Notes under the pieces: generated by a model
Told to the model about the DNA's origin: nothing
What the model saw: the letters and a program-made list of their open reading frames with translations, nothing else
Databases searched by the model: none
Position numbers and translations under genes: made by a program
Source of the DNA: Erinaceus europaeus
Taxonomy: Eukaryota > Chordata > Mammalia > Eulipotyphla > Erinaceidae
Length of the DNA: 64,000 bases
NCBI RefSeq assembly: GCF_950295315.1
Contig: NC_080172.1
Location: forward strand, 112,196,353 to 112,260,352
Direction: 5' to 3'
Shown: positions 46,081 to 58,487 of the stretch, in pieces
Layout: each line of letters opens with the position of its first letter
Numbering within the stretch: the stretch's first letter is position 1

Positions 46081-49000
46081 ACCAGTTACAGACAAAGAAA
46101 TTGAAACTGTTATTAAGAATCTCCCCAACAACAACAGTCCTGGACCAGAAGGCTTCACAAACGAATTCTACAAAACTTTCAGAAAACAGTTAGTACCCAT
46201 ACTTCTTAAGCTTTTCCATAAGACTGAAGAAACAGGAATCCTCCCTTCCACGTTCTATAAAGCCAACATCAGCCTGATGCCAAAAGCTGATAGGGACAGA
46301 ACAAAAAAGGAAAACTACAGACCAATATCTCTGATAAACATAGATGCCAAAATATTAAACAAGATCTTGGCCAACCGAATACAGCAACATATCAAAAAGT
46401 TTGTTCATCACGACCAAGTGGGATTCATCCCAGGAATGCAAGGCTGGTTCAACATCTGTAAGTCAATCAATGTCATTCACCACATCAATAAAAGCAAAGA
46501 TAAAAACTACATGATTATCTCAATAGATGCAGAGAAAACCTTTGACAAAATGTAACATCCATCCATGCTCAAAACTCTACAAAAATGGGAATAGATGGGA
46601 AATTCCTCAAGATAGTGGAGTCTATATATAGCAACCTACAGCCAACATCATACTCAATGGACAGAAGCTGAAAGCATTCTCCCTCAGATTGGGGACTAGG
46701 CAGGGCTAGCCATTGTCACCGTTACTCTTCAACATAGTATTGGCAGCTCTTGCCATAGCAATCAGGCAAGAGAAAGAAATCAAAGGAATACAGATTGGAA
46801 GGGAAGAATTCAAGCTCTCATTATTTGCAGATGATATGATAGTATACATAGAAAAAACTAAAGAATCCAGCATAAAACTACTGGAAGTTATTAGGCAATA
46901 TAGCAAGGTATCAGGCTACAAAATCAATGTACAAAAATCAGTGGCATTTCTTTATGCAAACACTAAATCTGAAGAAGAAGACATCCAGAAATCACTCCCA
47001 TTTACCGTTTCAGAAAAATCAATCAAATACCTAGGAATAAAATTGACCAAAGAAGTGAAAGACTTGTATGCTGAAAACTATGAGTCGCTACTCAAGGAAA
47101 TATAAACTGATACCAAGAAATGGAAAGGTATCCCATGCTCATGGATTGGAAGAATAAGTATCATCAAAATGAATATTCTCCCCAGAGCCATATACAAATT
47201 TAATGCAATACCCATAAAAGTACCACCCAGCTTCTTTAAGAGAATAGTACAAACACTGCAAACATTTATCTGGAACGTTAAAACACCTAGAATTGCCAAA
47301 ACTATCCTGAGGAAAACAAACAGAAATGGAGGCATCACATTCCCAGACCTTAAGCCATATTATAAAGTCATCATCATCAAAACAGCATGGTATTGGAACA
47401 AAAATAGGCACACACACACCAGTGGAACAGAATTGAAATCCCAGAATAAATCCCCACACCTATGGACATCTAATCTTTGATAAGGGGGTCCAAAGCATTA
47501 AATGGAAAAAGGAGGCTCTCTTCAATAAATGGTGCTGGGAAAACTGGGTTTTAACACGCAGAAGAATGAAATTGAACCACTTTATCTCACCAGAAACAAA
47601 AATCAACTCCAAATGGATCAAAGAACTGGATGTCAGACCAGAAACAATAAAATACTTAGAGGAAAACATTGGTAAAACAGTTTCCCACCTACACATCAAG
47701 GACATCTTTGATGAATCAAACCCAATTACAAGGAAGATTAAAGCAGAAACAAATGAATGGGACTACATCAAATTGAAGAGCACCTGCACATCCAAAGAAA
47801 CTATTAAACAAACAAAGAGGCCCCTCACAGAATAGCAGAAGATCTTCACATGTCATACATCAGACAAGAAACTAATCACCAAAATATATAAATAGCTCAG
47901 CAAACTTAGCACCAAAAAAGCAAAGGACCCCATCCAAAAATGGGCAGAGGATATGAAAAAAAACATTCATTCGAACCCCGGCTCCCCACCTGCAGGGGAG
48001 TCGCTTCACAGGCGATAAAGCAGGTCTACAGGTGTCTATCTTTCTCTCCTCCTCTATGTCTTCCCCTCCCTCTCTCCATTTCTCTCTGTCCTATCAAACA
48101 ACAACAACAATTATAACTACAACAATAAAACAACAAGGGCAACAAAAGTGAATAAAAAAATTTTAAAAAAAATGAAAAAAACATTCACCTCAGAGGAGCT
48201 CCAAAAGGCTAACAAACATATGAAAAACTGCTCTACGTCACTGGTTGTCAGAGAAATGCAAATTAAGACAACACTAAAATACCACCTCACTCCTGTAAGA
48301 ATGGCATACATCAAAAAGGACAGCAGCAACAAATGCTGGAGAGGTTGTGGGGACAGAGGAACCACTTTACATTGCTGGTGGGAATGTAAATTGGTACAGC
48401 GTCTGTGGAGAGAAGTCTGGAAAACTCTCAGAAGGCTAGACATGGACCTTCCATATGACCCAATAATTCCTCTCCTGGGGTTATACCCCAAGGACTCCAT
48501 AACACCCAACCAAAAAGAGGTGTGTACTCCTATGTTAATAGCAGCACAATTCATAATAGGTAAAACCTGGAAGCAACCCAAGTGCCCAACAACAGATGAG
48601 TGGCTAAGAAAGCTGTGGTACATATACACAATGGAATACTATGCAGCTATCAAGAACAATGAACCCACCTGCACTGACTCATCTTGGACAGAGCTAGAAG
48701 GAATTATGTTAAGTGAGCTAAGTCAGAAAGATAAAGATGAGTATGGGATGATCCCACTCATCAACAGAAGTTGAGTAAGAAGATCTGAAAGGGAAACTAA
48801 AAGCAGGACCTGACCAAATTGTAAGTAGGGCACCAAAGTAAAAACCCTGTGGTGAGGAGTAGACATGCAGATTCCTGGGCCAGTGGGGGGTGGGAGTGGG
48901 TGAGAGGGATTGGTCACAATCTTTTGGTGGTGGGAATGGTGTTTATGTACACTCCTAGTGAAATGTAGTCATATAAATCACTAGTTAATTAATATGAGAG

Positions 49001-49570
49001 GGGGAAAATTAATTGTATGTCTCCAAGTTTTTCAAAACACAAACTGAATCTTTTGAATATATAGGCTGTGCAATTGATATGAAGACTCTTTCAAAAACCT
49101 AGACCAAGTAGATCAGAAGCAACCAATAGCACAGGTATCTCAAGATACTGGGTACTGTACAGCAAACCCTAACAAAAGGGCTTTTCAAAGTTAATCCAAT
49201 TACCAATTAATGTGATGATAATATTAACTATCGATTGTCTCTTTGAACCCTAAGACAGCAGGATCCTCACATCTACACTATAGAGCCTCTACTTCCCCCA
49301 GTCCTGGAACCCTTGGATAGGGCCCACTTTCCCGTATGCCTCTCCTAATCCATATCAAATAATATTGCATCTGCCGATCACAACCTAACCAATGCAATGA
49401 TTGCCACCTCAACATGCTTCAATTCAGACTTCCAGAGACTTCATGTGTGGAATGACAACTCTTCAGCTTCATTACTCGGGTGAGACTTTTCCTTTCATAG
49501 TATACTCTAATTCCATCTCAGGTGGTTCACTTTCTAACAAAGTCCCAAAACCAAGATATACACCAGTTTC
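46081..49570 (+). mobile_element. 5'-truncated L1: last two thirds of ORF2 plus long 3'UTR
   Basis: Begins inside ORF2 just before the RT domain ([15 protein letters not shown]) and runs through RT. Landmarks are [42 protein letters not shown] (the catalytic Asp pair), then [15 protein letters not shown] and the C-terminus [18 protein letters not shown] ending INRS at 48,774. The reading frame changes several times and a SINE splits it at 47,969-48,168, so it is dead. The 3'UTR of about 800 bp is the long type. It interrupts PRAME-D exon 2, and the missing exon 2 half does not reappear downstream. Confidence 0.9.
47969..48168 (+). mobile_element. 5'-truncated SINE inside the L1 ORF2
   Basis: Starts at 'tcgaaccccggctccccacc', keeps 'gcaggggagtcgcttcacag' and ends with 'caacaaaag' and an A-rich tail. 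'ATGAAAAAAA(A)CATTCA' occurs on both sides as the target duplication. Confidence 0.9.
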
Positions 49571-50262
49571 TGTGTGAGAGTGTCAGGCTGAGCTTCACTG
49601 ATGGGAGACAGATGACCCGGGACTCATGGTTGTGCTGTAGGCAGTATCTCTTTATTCATTCAGGATGCAGCACAATCTATGCCAAGCTAGACTAAACTAA
49701 ACTAACATACTTGCCAAGTAGGGTGTAAACAGGATGTGATGTAGAGAGGGTGGAGAGAATAGTGTCTGGTGAAAAACAGGGTGTGACAAGGAGAGGGGGT
49801 GGAGCAGGCAAGAATTCTACCACTGAATCACCAATACCCTGGAGGGAGGGTTGTGCTTGTTAACAGTGGTTATGTAAATAGAATACAGTGGTTATGTAAA
49901 TAAAATGCAGTGTTAAGCAGGGGAGATTAAACCAAATGAAACAGAAGGGGTTTTTAGAAGCAGAATTAGAAGCATACCAACAATTCCTCCTTTCTTTTTA
50001 ACTAGTGGCCATAGTATCAGATATGTGGGGTGAACAGAAACCTATATCGTACAGGAGTTTTCAAAAGAACTGCATAAGACATGGAAAACAAAATAGGAGA
50101 GCAGCAATAACCAATGTGATGCCAAGGGGAGCGTTTCCTTACTCAAAGGGCAAGGCCTAGGAGGCAAAAGGGCATTTCCTGCCTCTGGTGGAGCTTCATG
50201 CCTCTATGGGCATCTCTTGTCTCAAAGGGGTTTTCAGAAGTAGAATTAGAAGCATACCAACA
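49571..50262 (-). mobile_element. Rearranged ERV remnant: 3' LTR, 240 bp internal, 36-bp stub of 5' LTR
   Basis: The LTR at 49,571-49,982 (minus sense starts TGTTGGTATGCTTC, contains AATAAA in 'gaatgaataaagagata') is preceded by a purine tract AAAAAGAAAGGAGG. The internal part runs to about 50,226. At 50,227-50,262 the first 36 bp of the LTR recur. No target duplication is seen: the flanks are 'agtttc' and 'ctctat'. The high-coordinate end coincides with the inner end of the right inverted-repeat arm. Confidence 0.7.
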
Positions 50263-50518
50263 CTCTATTATCCATTTTTTCACATGTTTACTTATTTTTA
50301 AATACTTTTTTTTCCCAAAGCATTGCTCAGCTCTGGCTTATGTTTGTGCTAGGGGGATTCAACTTTGGACCTGTGAAGCCTCAGGCATGGGTATCTGTTT
50401 GCATAATAAATATGCTATCTTCCCTTCCCTCAAAGTTTTTAAATGACAAATAATTTTGGGAATTTTATTCCTTTATATCTTAAGTGTTTACTTGTTATCT
50501 TTCTGTTCTTAATTTTTT

Positions 50519-50990
50519 TTAATTGGGAGGCAAATGATTTATAATACAGTTGTTCACTTGTTGACAGATGGGTAAAATTTTGAGAGAAAAATCAGTTCTA
50601 TCATCTAGGAATAGGAACTCCGGATCTGACCTATGCCTCTCCCAGTCTCTGTCTCCTGAGTCCCTTCTTTGGAGCAATACAGAAAACCAGTCCAAATTTT
50701 GCTTTATGTTTCCCCTTTCCATCTTTTCATTTGTGTTTAGTTTGTTTTGACACCAAGGCTATTGCTGGGGCTCAGTTACTGGAAAGGAATCCACTACTGT
50801 TGGCAGTCATTTTAAATATATTTTTTCTTTATTTGATAGTCAAAAAGAAACAAGAAACAGTGAGGGGAGAGAGAGAGAAAAAAAACTGTGCTCTCATGAA
50901 GCTTTCCTCCTATAGGTAGGGACCTGGATCTTGAACCCTGGGTACTACAATGTGTTAGTACCTCAGGGTGAGTCACACCCAGTACTGTCG
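50519..50990 (-). mobile_element. Old SINE in the right arm, antisense
   Basis: Body with 'gacaccaaggctattgctgg' and 'cctggatcttgaaccctggg', shared with 20,195-20,640 in inverted form and distantly with 24,590-24,850. Confidence 0.5.
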
Positions 50991-51124
50991 TTTTTTGTTC
51001 TAATTTCTTAAATTTGTGAGTGAGTCATAACATATGCACCCTTATCGTTAGATTATAGTCACATACTTAGAGCTCAAGGCTGTGTTACTGGAGCTGTTGT
51101 TTTTGTTGCAAGAATTAAACTGAG

Positions 51125-51502
51125 GGGGTGGAGGGCAGATAGCATAATTGTTATGCAAACAGATTCTCATGCATGAGGCTCCAAAGTCTATCCCTTGCAC
51201 CACCATAAGCCAGAACTGAACAGTGCTCTGGTAAAAAAAAAAAAAAAAACTGAACTTAGGGCCTCATGCATGCAGGGCTTACTATCTTTGGGCTACGTTT
51301 ACTGGTTCATATTTTCATATAAGTAATAACTTAAAAATAGGTGATAGGCTCATCCGGGATGTGGTGCAGCGGATAAAGCATCAGACTCTCAAGCATGAGG
51401 TATGAAGTTCAATCCCCAGAAGCACATGTACCAGAGTGATATCTGGCTCTTTCTCTCTCCTCCTATGTTTCTTATTAATAAATAAATAAAATCTTTAAAA
51501 AT
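51125..51502 (+). mobile_element. Two SINEs in PRAME-C intron 1
   Basis: Short-family copy (51,125-51,250, 'gcataattgttatgcaaac') and a 'tggataaagca' copy (51,346-51,502, 'gtgcagcggataaagcatc', 'ccagagtgatatctggctc'). Confidence 0.75.
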
Positions 51503-51524
51503 GGTGATAGGATATCCTTTTTAG

Positions 51525-51720
51525 TTGGAATTTTTAAAATTTATTTATAAAATGGAAACACTGACAAGACCATAGGATAAGAAGGGTACAATTCCCACAA
51601 CCTGAATTCCATAGCCCATTCCCTACCCTGATATCTTTCCTATTCTTTAACCCCATGGGAATATGAACCCAGGGTCATTATGGGGTGCAGAAGCAGGAAA
51701 GTCTGGCTTATTAGCTAGAA
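51525..51720 (-). mobile_element. L1 3'-terminal fragment in PRAME-C intron 1
   Basis: Antisense tail with 'ccataggataagaaggg', 'agggtcattatggggtgca'. It is the inverted counterpart of 19,450-19,640. Confidence 0.65.
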
Positions 51721-54700
51721 ATCTAGCCTCTGGTTTCTCTAATGTATGCAAAGAGATGCTCCATAGAGTTGTATGTCCACTGCTTTTTGATTTGAGTTCT
51801 CAGTTTTATATCAGCATTGTAGTTGCATGACTATTATAATCTCACATCAAAATATCTAACTTAAAAAGAATGAAACCCTTTAGTTGGTGACTCTTTGGTT
51901 CCTTGAACTGATCTCTGACTGTGAACTCTCATAGTAACTAACAGTGGAAACCAAATATGAACTACAACAATCCATCCAGTCTCCTACAACTGACCATCCA
52001 GAGCCTGCTGAAGGATGACAACTTGGCTATCTCTTCCCTGAAGGACATACCTGATGCACTCTTACCCAGTCTGTTTCTGGAAGCACATATTCAAGGATGC
52101 TATAAGACCCTGAAGGCCATAGTGCTGATATGGCCCTTTGAAAGACTCCCTCTGGGATCCCTGGTTCATGACAGGGCTCCTGAGAATCCAAGTTTCAAAG
52201 CTGTGATGGATGGAATTGATGTCCTGATCAAGCAGAAAGTTTCCCCCAGGTAAGGAGGATCCATAGTCTGAGAGGGTCTGTGTTTCCTATAATTTAGCTG
52301 GGTCAGGGAGAGTAGAGGACCATTGGGAGGAACCAAGGCTTCTAATGCCAATGTAATACCTCCTAGCCCACTGGGGAGCTCTCCTCAAGAGTTGACTTTT
52401 GGCCAGTGCTATAGTTCCAGTGTTGAGCACACAGGTCTCTCTCTCTCCTTATTTGTTTTTGTTTGTTATCTGTTGGTATGACTTGACTGAGCTGTCATAT
52501 ATTGGTGTAAGGAATTGAACCAGCACTTTGAAGCTTCAGGCAGTAAAGTCTTTCTGTAGAACCATTATACTATGTGCCCTACCATTTCCATCTTTGTGAA
52601 ACTCTCTAAATAGTTTCAACAAATATTCCCTATCAGAGAAAGTCCTGTAGTTTCCATGCCCTAGTTATAGAACTATTGGAAAAGAGAGAACACAAGCAAA
52701 AAGAAGTCTTCTAATTTCTAACTTGGCTTCATTGCAGTTACAATGAAAGTATATGATAGAGTTTTTATTTCCTTGATTTAGAAAACAATATACTTATAAT
52801 GGGAAAAATATATCTAAAATGTCATAAGAGCAGTGACTTGCTGAAATAATATCAGACTTAGGCTGTCTGATTCTTTCAAATGTTAGCAGTAGGTCAAATA
52901 CTGTGTTCATTTTTTTACAACTTCATCAGTGTCCTATTTTGCCCAAAGCAGGTGCAGATTACAAGTGCTGGATTTACAGTTCAAAGGGCAAAGTTCTGGA
53001 ACATATAGACTGGAACCTACCTCCAAGCATACTCACAAAAGAGAGAACTGATGCCTGAGGGAACTTCAAAGAAAGAGAATGCCACACCCTACTTGGAGGT
53101 GTGTGTAGACCTCTACCTTGGTGAAGAACAAGTTGATAGGTTTTCCACCTACTTGCTGAACTGGACCAAAAAAATTAAGGGAGTGCACCTTTCCTGTAAG
53201 ACTGTAAGGATACATTACCTGACCAGAAAGTATTCCAGGTTTCTGTATGCTGTGTCATGCTGTGACATCAAGGAGGTGGGAATCCATTGTACCTTGCCAT
53301 TCTCCACCCTGGGCATGCTTGCTAACCTGCTGGGCATGCTGAGTAACCTCAAGAGACTGGTGGTCTGCATCAAGATTCCTACTGCAACCACCCCAGAAAA
53401 GAGAAGATGGAGGTTGCTGTCTATCAACAATTTCACATCTGAATGCTCCCAGCTACTTCATCTTCAAGAGCTGTACCTGGAATCTCCCTCCTTCCTCAAG
53501 GACCATCTGCACTGTCAGTTCAGGTAGGACTGTGTCCCCGACAGAGTAACTGTGCAGGAGACACTGGGTCTCCAGATTCTTGCTTCACATTTCTATTATA
53601 TACCATTGTTTATTGTTATTATTGGCCAGACTGCCTCTCAAAATAATAGTATATGAAAGTGCTAGAGATTATTCCTGAGACAACTGAAGAGTCAGGAATG
53701 AAGGACATTTTATATAGCTACTACACTCTTCCACTCCTACCCATCTCTCATCCTAAATATTCCATCAGACCTTAACCATGAGAAGGCACAGGACAAACTT
53801 TCACAGTTATGGAAGGAATATATTTCTCAGATGCTTGGTGGAATATTCAGTCTAGTGAGAGTGGTTGGTTCTCAGGTTCCAGTCTGAAGAGGTCTCTTAG
53901 ATGACTAGACAACTATAGTGAAGGGTTTGTGAAGAAGAGATCCCACACTATGCCTCCAATTCCTGAACTGTCAGCTGTGAGCAGGCAGCATTGTGAATAT
54001 ACAGACAGTGCAAGCAGAGGGCACTAAACAGTCTGCAGCTGAGGAATGAGGAAATCAGCAGAATATATGCTGAGCATGGAGACGTGTCACAGAGGCCCTG
54101 GAGACTGACAGGTCCCATCCCATACATGCTGTGGGACCTTTTCCAGGTTAGTTCTGTGACATTACTCACAGTAGTCTCACACAGACTTGTTATGGTGAGG
54201 CTCCCGTTCAAAGAACGTGTGAGGGAATCCTGAGAGAGTACTTTCATTAGGATCCAATGCTGCTGTAAAAGTATCAACATTTTTGTAAAAAGTGGCCAGT
54301 TCTTTCTGAGTATGCTCTAGTATATTCCATAATTTATACATTAAAAAAGGTGTGACTTTCTCTACCTAAAAATAAAGAAATATAGTTGAGGAATTGCAAT
54401 AATGCAAAGCAAGGCTCATTAATACAGGAAAAGTGTTCATTAAGAAGCATTATACTAATTTTGGTCAAGAGCATCCTTGAGCCTTAGCACATTATGACCT
54501 CCCACATGACTGATACTCTCCTGCCAAACCCATGGTCCATCCTAAAGTCTCTTTCTCTCTTCCCAGGTGTTTTAATACCTCCTTGGAGGTCTTCTCACTC
54601 ACTAACTGCAGATTTAGAAAAAAAAATATTGACTCATGTGTTCTGATGCCCATGTATCAGTCAACTAAAGGACCTGTGTCTGAAGGGAGTCCCTTAACCT

Positions 54701-55329
54701 CTGTCAGTAAGTGCCTGCCATCTCTGCTGGAGGTAAATGCAGCCACCCTCCAGCACCTGGACCTGGGTCTGTGTGGCCTCCAGGACCCCCAGCTTGAGGC
54801 CCTGCTCCCTGCCCTGAGCAGCTGCTCCCAGCTCAGCTCCCTCAGCCTGCATGGGAACCGCCTGTCTGTCCATGGCCACCCTGGAAAAGCTGCTAAGCTG
54901 TACCTTGGGCATCAGCAGGTTAAAACTAGAGCTCTATCCAGCCCCTCTGGAGAGTTTCAGCCCACAGGGAGTTTTGCAGCCTGCAACATTTAGGTCGCAT
55001 TGTACTCAGATCATAATGATTCTCAAGGACCTTAGACACTCCAGGTCCATTGGGGTGAGCACTGGTCAATGTTCTTCATGTGCTGAGAAGATGTTCAGAA
55101 ATGCGGAGCCCATCATTCTACCCTGCAAGTCTTGTGTCAGGAAATTTAAGAAGCTGTCAATAGACTGACAAGAACTGACATCTTATCAATTTTGTTTCTC
55201 ACTGTGCCTCAACTCTGCTTCTGACACCAGGTCCATGTGATTGGGAAGCAAACAGACCCAACATCAGTACTAGACTATAGTAAATGGATTTCACTTTGGA
55301 ATTTGAAAGGGTCTTTAGGGAATTTTTCT

Positions 55330-55906
55330 TTTTTTATTTTTATTTCTTTATTGGGGAATTAATGTTTAAATTCAACAGTAAACAATAGATTGTACATGCA
55401 TAACATTCCCTAGTTTCCCATATAATAATACAACCCCCACTAGGTCCTCTATCATCCTTCATGGACCTGTATTCTCCCCACTCACCCAACCCAGATTCTT
55501 TTACATTGGAGTGATATGCCAATTCCATTTCAGGTTCTACTTGTGTTTTCTTTTCTGATTTTGTTTTTCAACTTCTGCCTGAAAGTGAGATCAGCCCATA
55601 TTTATCCTTCTGTTTCTGACTTATTTCACTTAACATGAATTTTTCAAGGCCCATCCAAGATCGGCTGAAAACGGTGAAGTCATCATTTTTAATAGCTGAG
55701 TAGTATTCCATTGTGTATATAGACCACAACTTGCTCAGCCACTCATCTGTTGTTGGACATCTGGGTTGCTTCCAGGTTTTGGCGATTACAAGTTGTGCTG
55801 CCGAGAACATATGTGTACACAGATCTCTTTGGATGGATGTGTTGGGTTCCTGAACATATATCCACAGGAGAGGAATTGCAGGGTCATAAGGTAGGTCAAT
55901 TTCTAG
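55330..55906 (-). mobile_element. 5'-truncated L1 with 12-bp target duplication in the PRAME-C 3' region
   Basis: Short-UTR type with the end of ORF2 ([14 protein letters not shown] in the minus sense). GGGAATTTTTCT at 55,318-55,329 and 55,907-55,918 flanks it. The same insertion is in the left arm, so it predates the inverted duplication. Confidence 0.9.
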
Positions 55907-56037
55907 GGGAATTTTTCTAGTCTAAACAGAATTATGAATTTTGTAAGTAACTGAATCAGAATTTGGAGCTGTAGTTTGGATTGCAGTCCTTGTGGGAGAT
56001 TTTCCTTTGTGAATGTTTCCTTTTTGAAATTTTGAAA

Positions 56038-56043
56038 AATAAA
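56038..56043 (+). terminator. Polyadenylation signal of PRAME-C
   Basis: AATAAA in 'gaaaaataaaatggatc', the context shared with PRAME-D and E. It is absent beside PRAME-B. Confidence 0.65.
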
Positions 56044-56282
56044 ATGGATCTTAATGCAATGATTCTCCTGTCTTACCAGCACCTATGATACCTCCAATAA
56101 CTGTTGCAAATAAAAGTCTGAGAGTACTCTGTGATAAAACACCATCTAATAACATGGTAGAGCACAGCTGGGTCCTTATTCACCTATTGGCTTCTTGAAA
56201 TATTTATATTTATTTGTTTATTTATAGATAGCAACACCACATTGCTAAAATCAGCTGATATTATAAGTAATTATTTCTATTT

Positions 56283-56778
56283 AAAAAATATTCCCTTTTG
56301 TTGTCCTTGTTTTATTGTTGTAGTTATTGATATCATTGTTGGATAGGACAAAATAATGGAGAGAGGAGGGGAAGACAGAGTCAGGGATAGAAAGACCAGA
56401 CACCTGCAGACCTGCTTCACCTCCTGTGAGGTGACTCCACTGCAGGTGGAGAGCCGGGGGCTCAAACTGGGATCCTTACGCCTGTCCTTGCACTTTGCAC
56501 CAACTGCGTTTAACCCACTACAATACCACCCAACTCCCAAATAATTATTTCTTTTTAAACATTTTTTCACTATTTTTTAAAATCTTTATTTATTTGATAG
56601 AGATAGCCAGAAATTGAGAAGGGGGAGACAGGTAGAGGAGACAGAGATACACATGCCGCCCTGCTTCACCACTTGTGACGCTTTCCCCCTCCAGGTGGGG
56701 ACCCAGGGCTTGAACTTGGGTCCTTGCCCACTGTAACATGTGCACTCAAGCAGGTATCCCACCAACTGGCCCCACAAA
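56283..56778 (-). mobile_element. Two antisense SINEs of different families
   Basis: 'caacaaaaggg' family at about 56,283-56,542 ('cccttttgttgtccttgttt', 'gctcaaactgggatcctta') and a GA-rich/'gtggggacccagggctt' copy at about 56,575-56,778. Confidence 0.75.
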
Positions 56779-56895
56779 TAATTATTTCTTATGTTGTTTT
56801 AAATTGTGTCTTGATCAACAAAATATCAATGGCAATTTTAATTTATAGGGATTATTTTGGATAAATAATTAGAATAAATCATTTATGGGATAGGA

Positions 56896-57300
56896 AGGCC
56901 GGTCAGCCTAATGGTTATACAAACAGAATCTCATGCCTGAGGCACTGAGGCCCCTGGGAATATCAGCTCATTTTTTTCACTCTGGCTTCAGCAGCTACTA
57001 TGGTTCAAAGCTGGAATCTTTGCCAGAGGCATACAGTCTCTTCATAGCTACTATGTTATCTCCACTATCTAGCATATTTTATTGTATTTCACTTAATTTT
57101 TTCATCTTAGTTGATAGAACAGAGAGATGTTAAGGGGAGATGACAGAGAGAGAGAGAGATAGCATTAGCTCCACACCATTGCTTCTGAAGATTTCTTCGG
57201 CAGCTTTGTATTGGGACTGGAACCTGGTCCTTGCTCATGGTATAATGTGTGGTCAATGATGTGTAAGCCACAGAAGTCTCCCTGCATAGAGGTTTGTTTC
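56896..57300. mobile_element. Degraded SINE copies
   Basis: A short-family head on the plus strand ('cctaatggttatacaaacag', from 56,905) runs into unplaced DNA. An antisense SINE body lies at about 57,095-57,290 ('gactggaacctggtccttgc'). Confidence 0.5.
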
Positions 57301-57369
57301 AGGGTGCCTGCAATCAATACTGAGGCTTGAGGTGCCCCTTAGTGAGGAAGCATCCCTTTCTTTTCTTTT

Positions 57370-57716
57370 TTTTTTTATTTAAGAAAGTATTAATTAACAA
57401 AACCATAGGGTAGGAGGGGTACAATTCCACACAATTCCCACCACCCATTCTCCATATCCCACCCCCTCCCCTGATAGCTTTCCCATTCTCTATCCCTCTG
57501 GGAGCATGGACCCAGGGTCATTGTGGGTTGCAGAAGGTAGAAGGTCTGGCTTCTGTAATTGCTTCCCTGATGAACATGGGCGTTGACTGGTGGGTCCATA
57601 CTCCCAGTCTGCCTCTCTCTTTCCCTAGTAGGGTGGGTCTCTGGGGAAGCGGAGCTCAAGGACACATTGGTGGGGTCTTCAGTCCAGGGAAGCCTGGCCA
57701 GCATCCTGATGACATC
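57370..57716 (-). mobile_element. 5'-truncated composite-type L1 3' end
   Basis: Well-preserved antisense copy: poly(T), 'ttaattaacaaaaccatagg', 'cccctgatagctttcccatt', 'agggtcattgtgggttgcag'. It ends abruptly at 'gatgacatctgg'. Confidence 0.8.
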
Positions 57717-58487
57717 TGGACTTTCTTTAGTCACTCTGTGGAAACAAATATTCTTCTCTTCCAGAAACAACTAACAGATACTTCTAGAGTCAAAGATTTT
57801 CTTGCTAACTGGAAACTCTCCTGTTACAATTAATGGAGCCCACACCATTACTTACTCCAGAGGCCTGGACAGAAGTCACCAAGCAAAGACTGTCTGCTTT
57901 GCTTCAGGGCTGGGGCTGCTAGGTTAGGGGACTAGGGCTGGGCTTCACTTTCTTGGGAAGTCAGGAGACTGAGGCCCACTGACTTGTTGGCATCTGGTGG
58001 GGTCCAGTGAGATGACACCCCTGGAGGGCTCTGGCCTGGGCTGGCCTACACTAAGGGCACAGTATAGGCTAGGCTTTCCCTGCAGGCAGAATCCTCCAGT
58101 GAATGGCACCCTGGAATTGTTCCCTGTCTTCCAGCTAATGAGTGAGGAGTTGGGAGTTGAATCCCACTGTGCATGGGAAGCAGCTTGAACATGTGCTGGA
58201 GGGTCTCATGATTGTCTGAGAATTGAAGAGAAATTTAGGAAAGAGGGGAGGGCTGAGACATTGAACCTCTTCAGTGATGTCAGGTGAAATCTCTCAGTCT
58301 TCAGTCTCATTTCGCCACCTGCAGGCAGCTCACCCCTGACAGACCCAGGAATGACAAGACCAACTTTTAATTATTTTTGAAGTATCTGTTGCGTATGCAA
58401 GCAGCAATATGCTGGCTTAAATTTTTATAACTATTGAAATGTCAAATGTATTAATATCAAGGAGATATAATCAAAGTATATATATAT
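57717..58487. other. Unassigned, locally GC-richer sequence
   Basis: Single-copy-looking DNA ('ggtctcatgattgtctgag', 'ccacctgcaggcagctcacc'). No PRAME exon and no repeat family I recognise. Short open stretches look accidental. Confidence 0.35.

Larger units (their letters stand above)
50263..55798. repeat. Right arm of the 5.5-kb inverted repeat
   Basis: Reverse complement of 15,366-20,891. It carries PRAME-C exons 2, 3 and 4, shared SINEs (50,305-50,440 antisense; 51,125-51,250; 51,346-51,502), a shared L1 tail (51,525-51,720) and most of the shared L1 at 55,330. The homologous gene DNA continues past the arm limit to the PRAME poly(A) site at 56,043. Confidence 0.9.
51940..56060 (+). pseudogene. 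PRAME-C: inverted copy of PRAME-B, without exon 1
   Basis: Exon 2 (ATG at 51,957, end 52,249, donor GTAAG) is fully open: MNYNNPSSLLQLTIQ to IKQKVSPR. Exon 3 (52,952-53,523) has a 1-bp loss and TTC TGG AAC ATA TAG near its start, then a 158-codon open stretch ending LHCQFR. Exon 4 (54,567-55,168, acceptor CCCAG) begins CFNTSLEVFSLTNC, passes through a frameshifted stretch of about 28 residues, returns to LLEVNAATLQHLDLGLCGL, then loses frame through a 4-bp TGTC duplication at about 54,863. The normal C-terminus continues in another frame to 55,168. The 3'UTR holds an L1 and AATAAA at 56,038-56,043. No exon 1 or promoter is present. Confidence 0.9.

Noticed and set aside
48117..48629. 170-codon minus-strand open frame with hydrophobic stretches
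   Set aside because: It is the complement of L1 ORF2 C-terminal sequence and a SINE. The sense frame has clear L1 motifs.
57997..58188. Plus-strand open frame of 63 codons in GC-richer unique DNA
   Set aside because: No splice context, no recognisable domain and short length. Not separable from chance.
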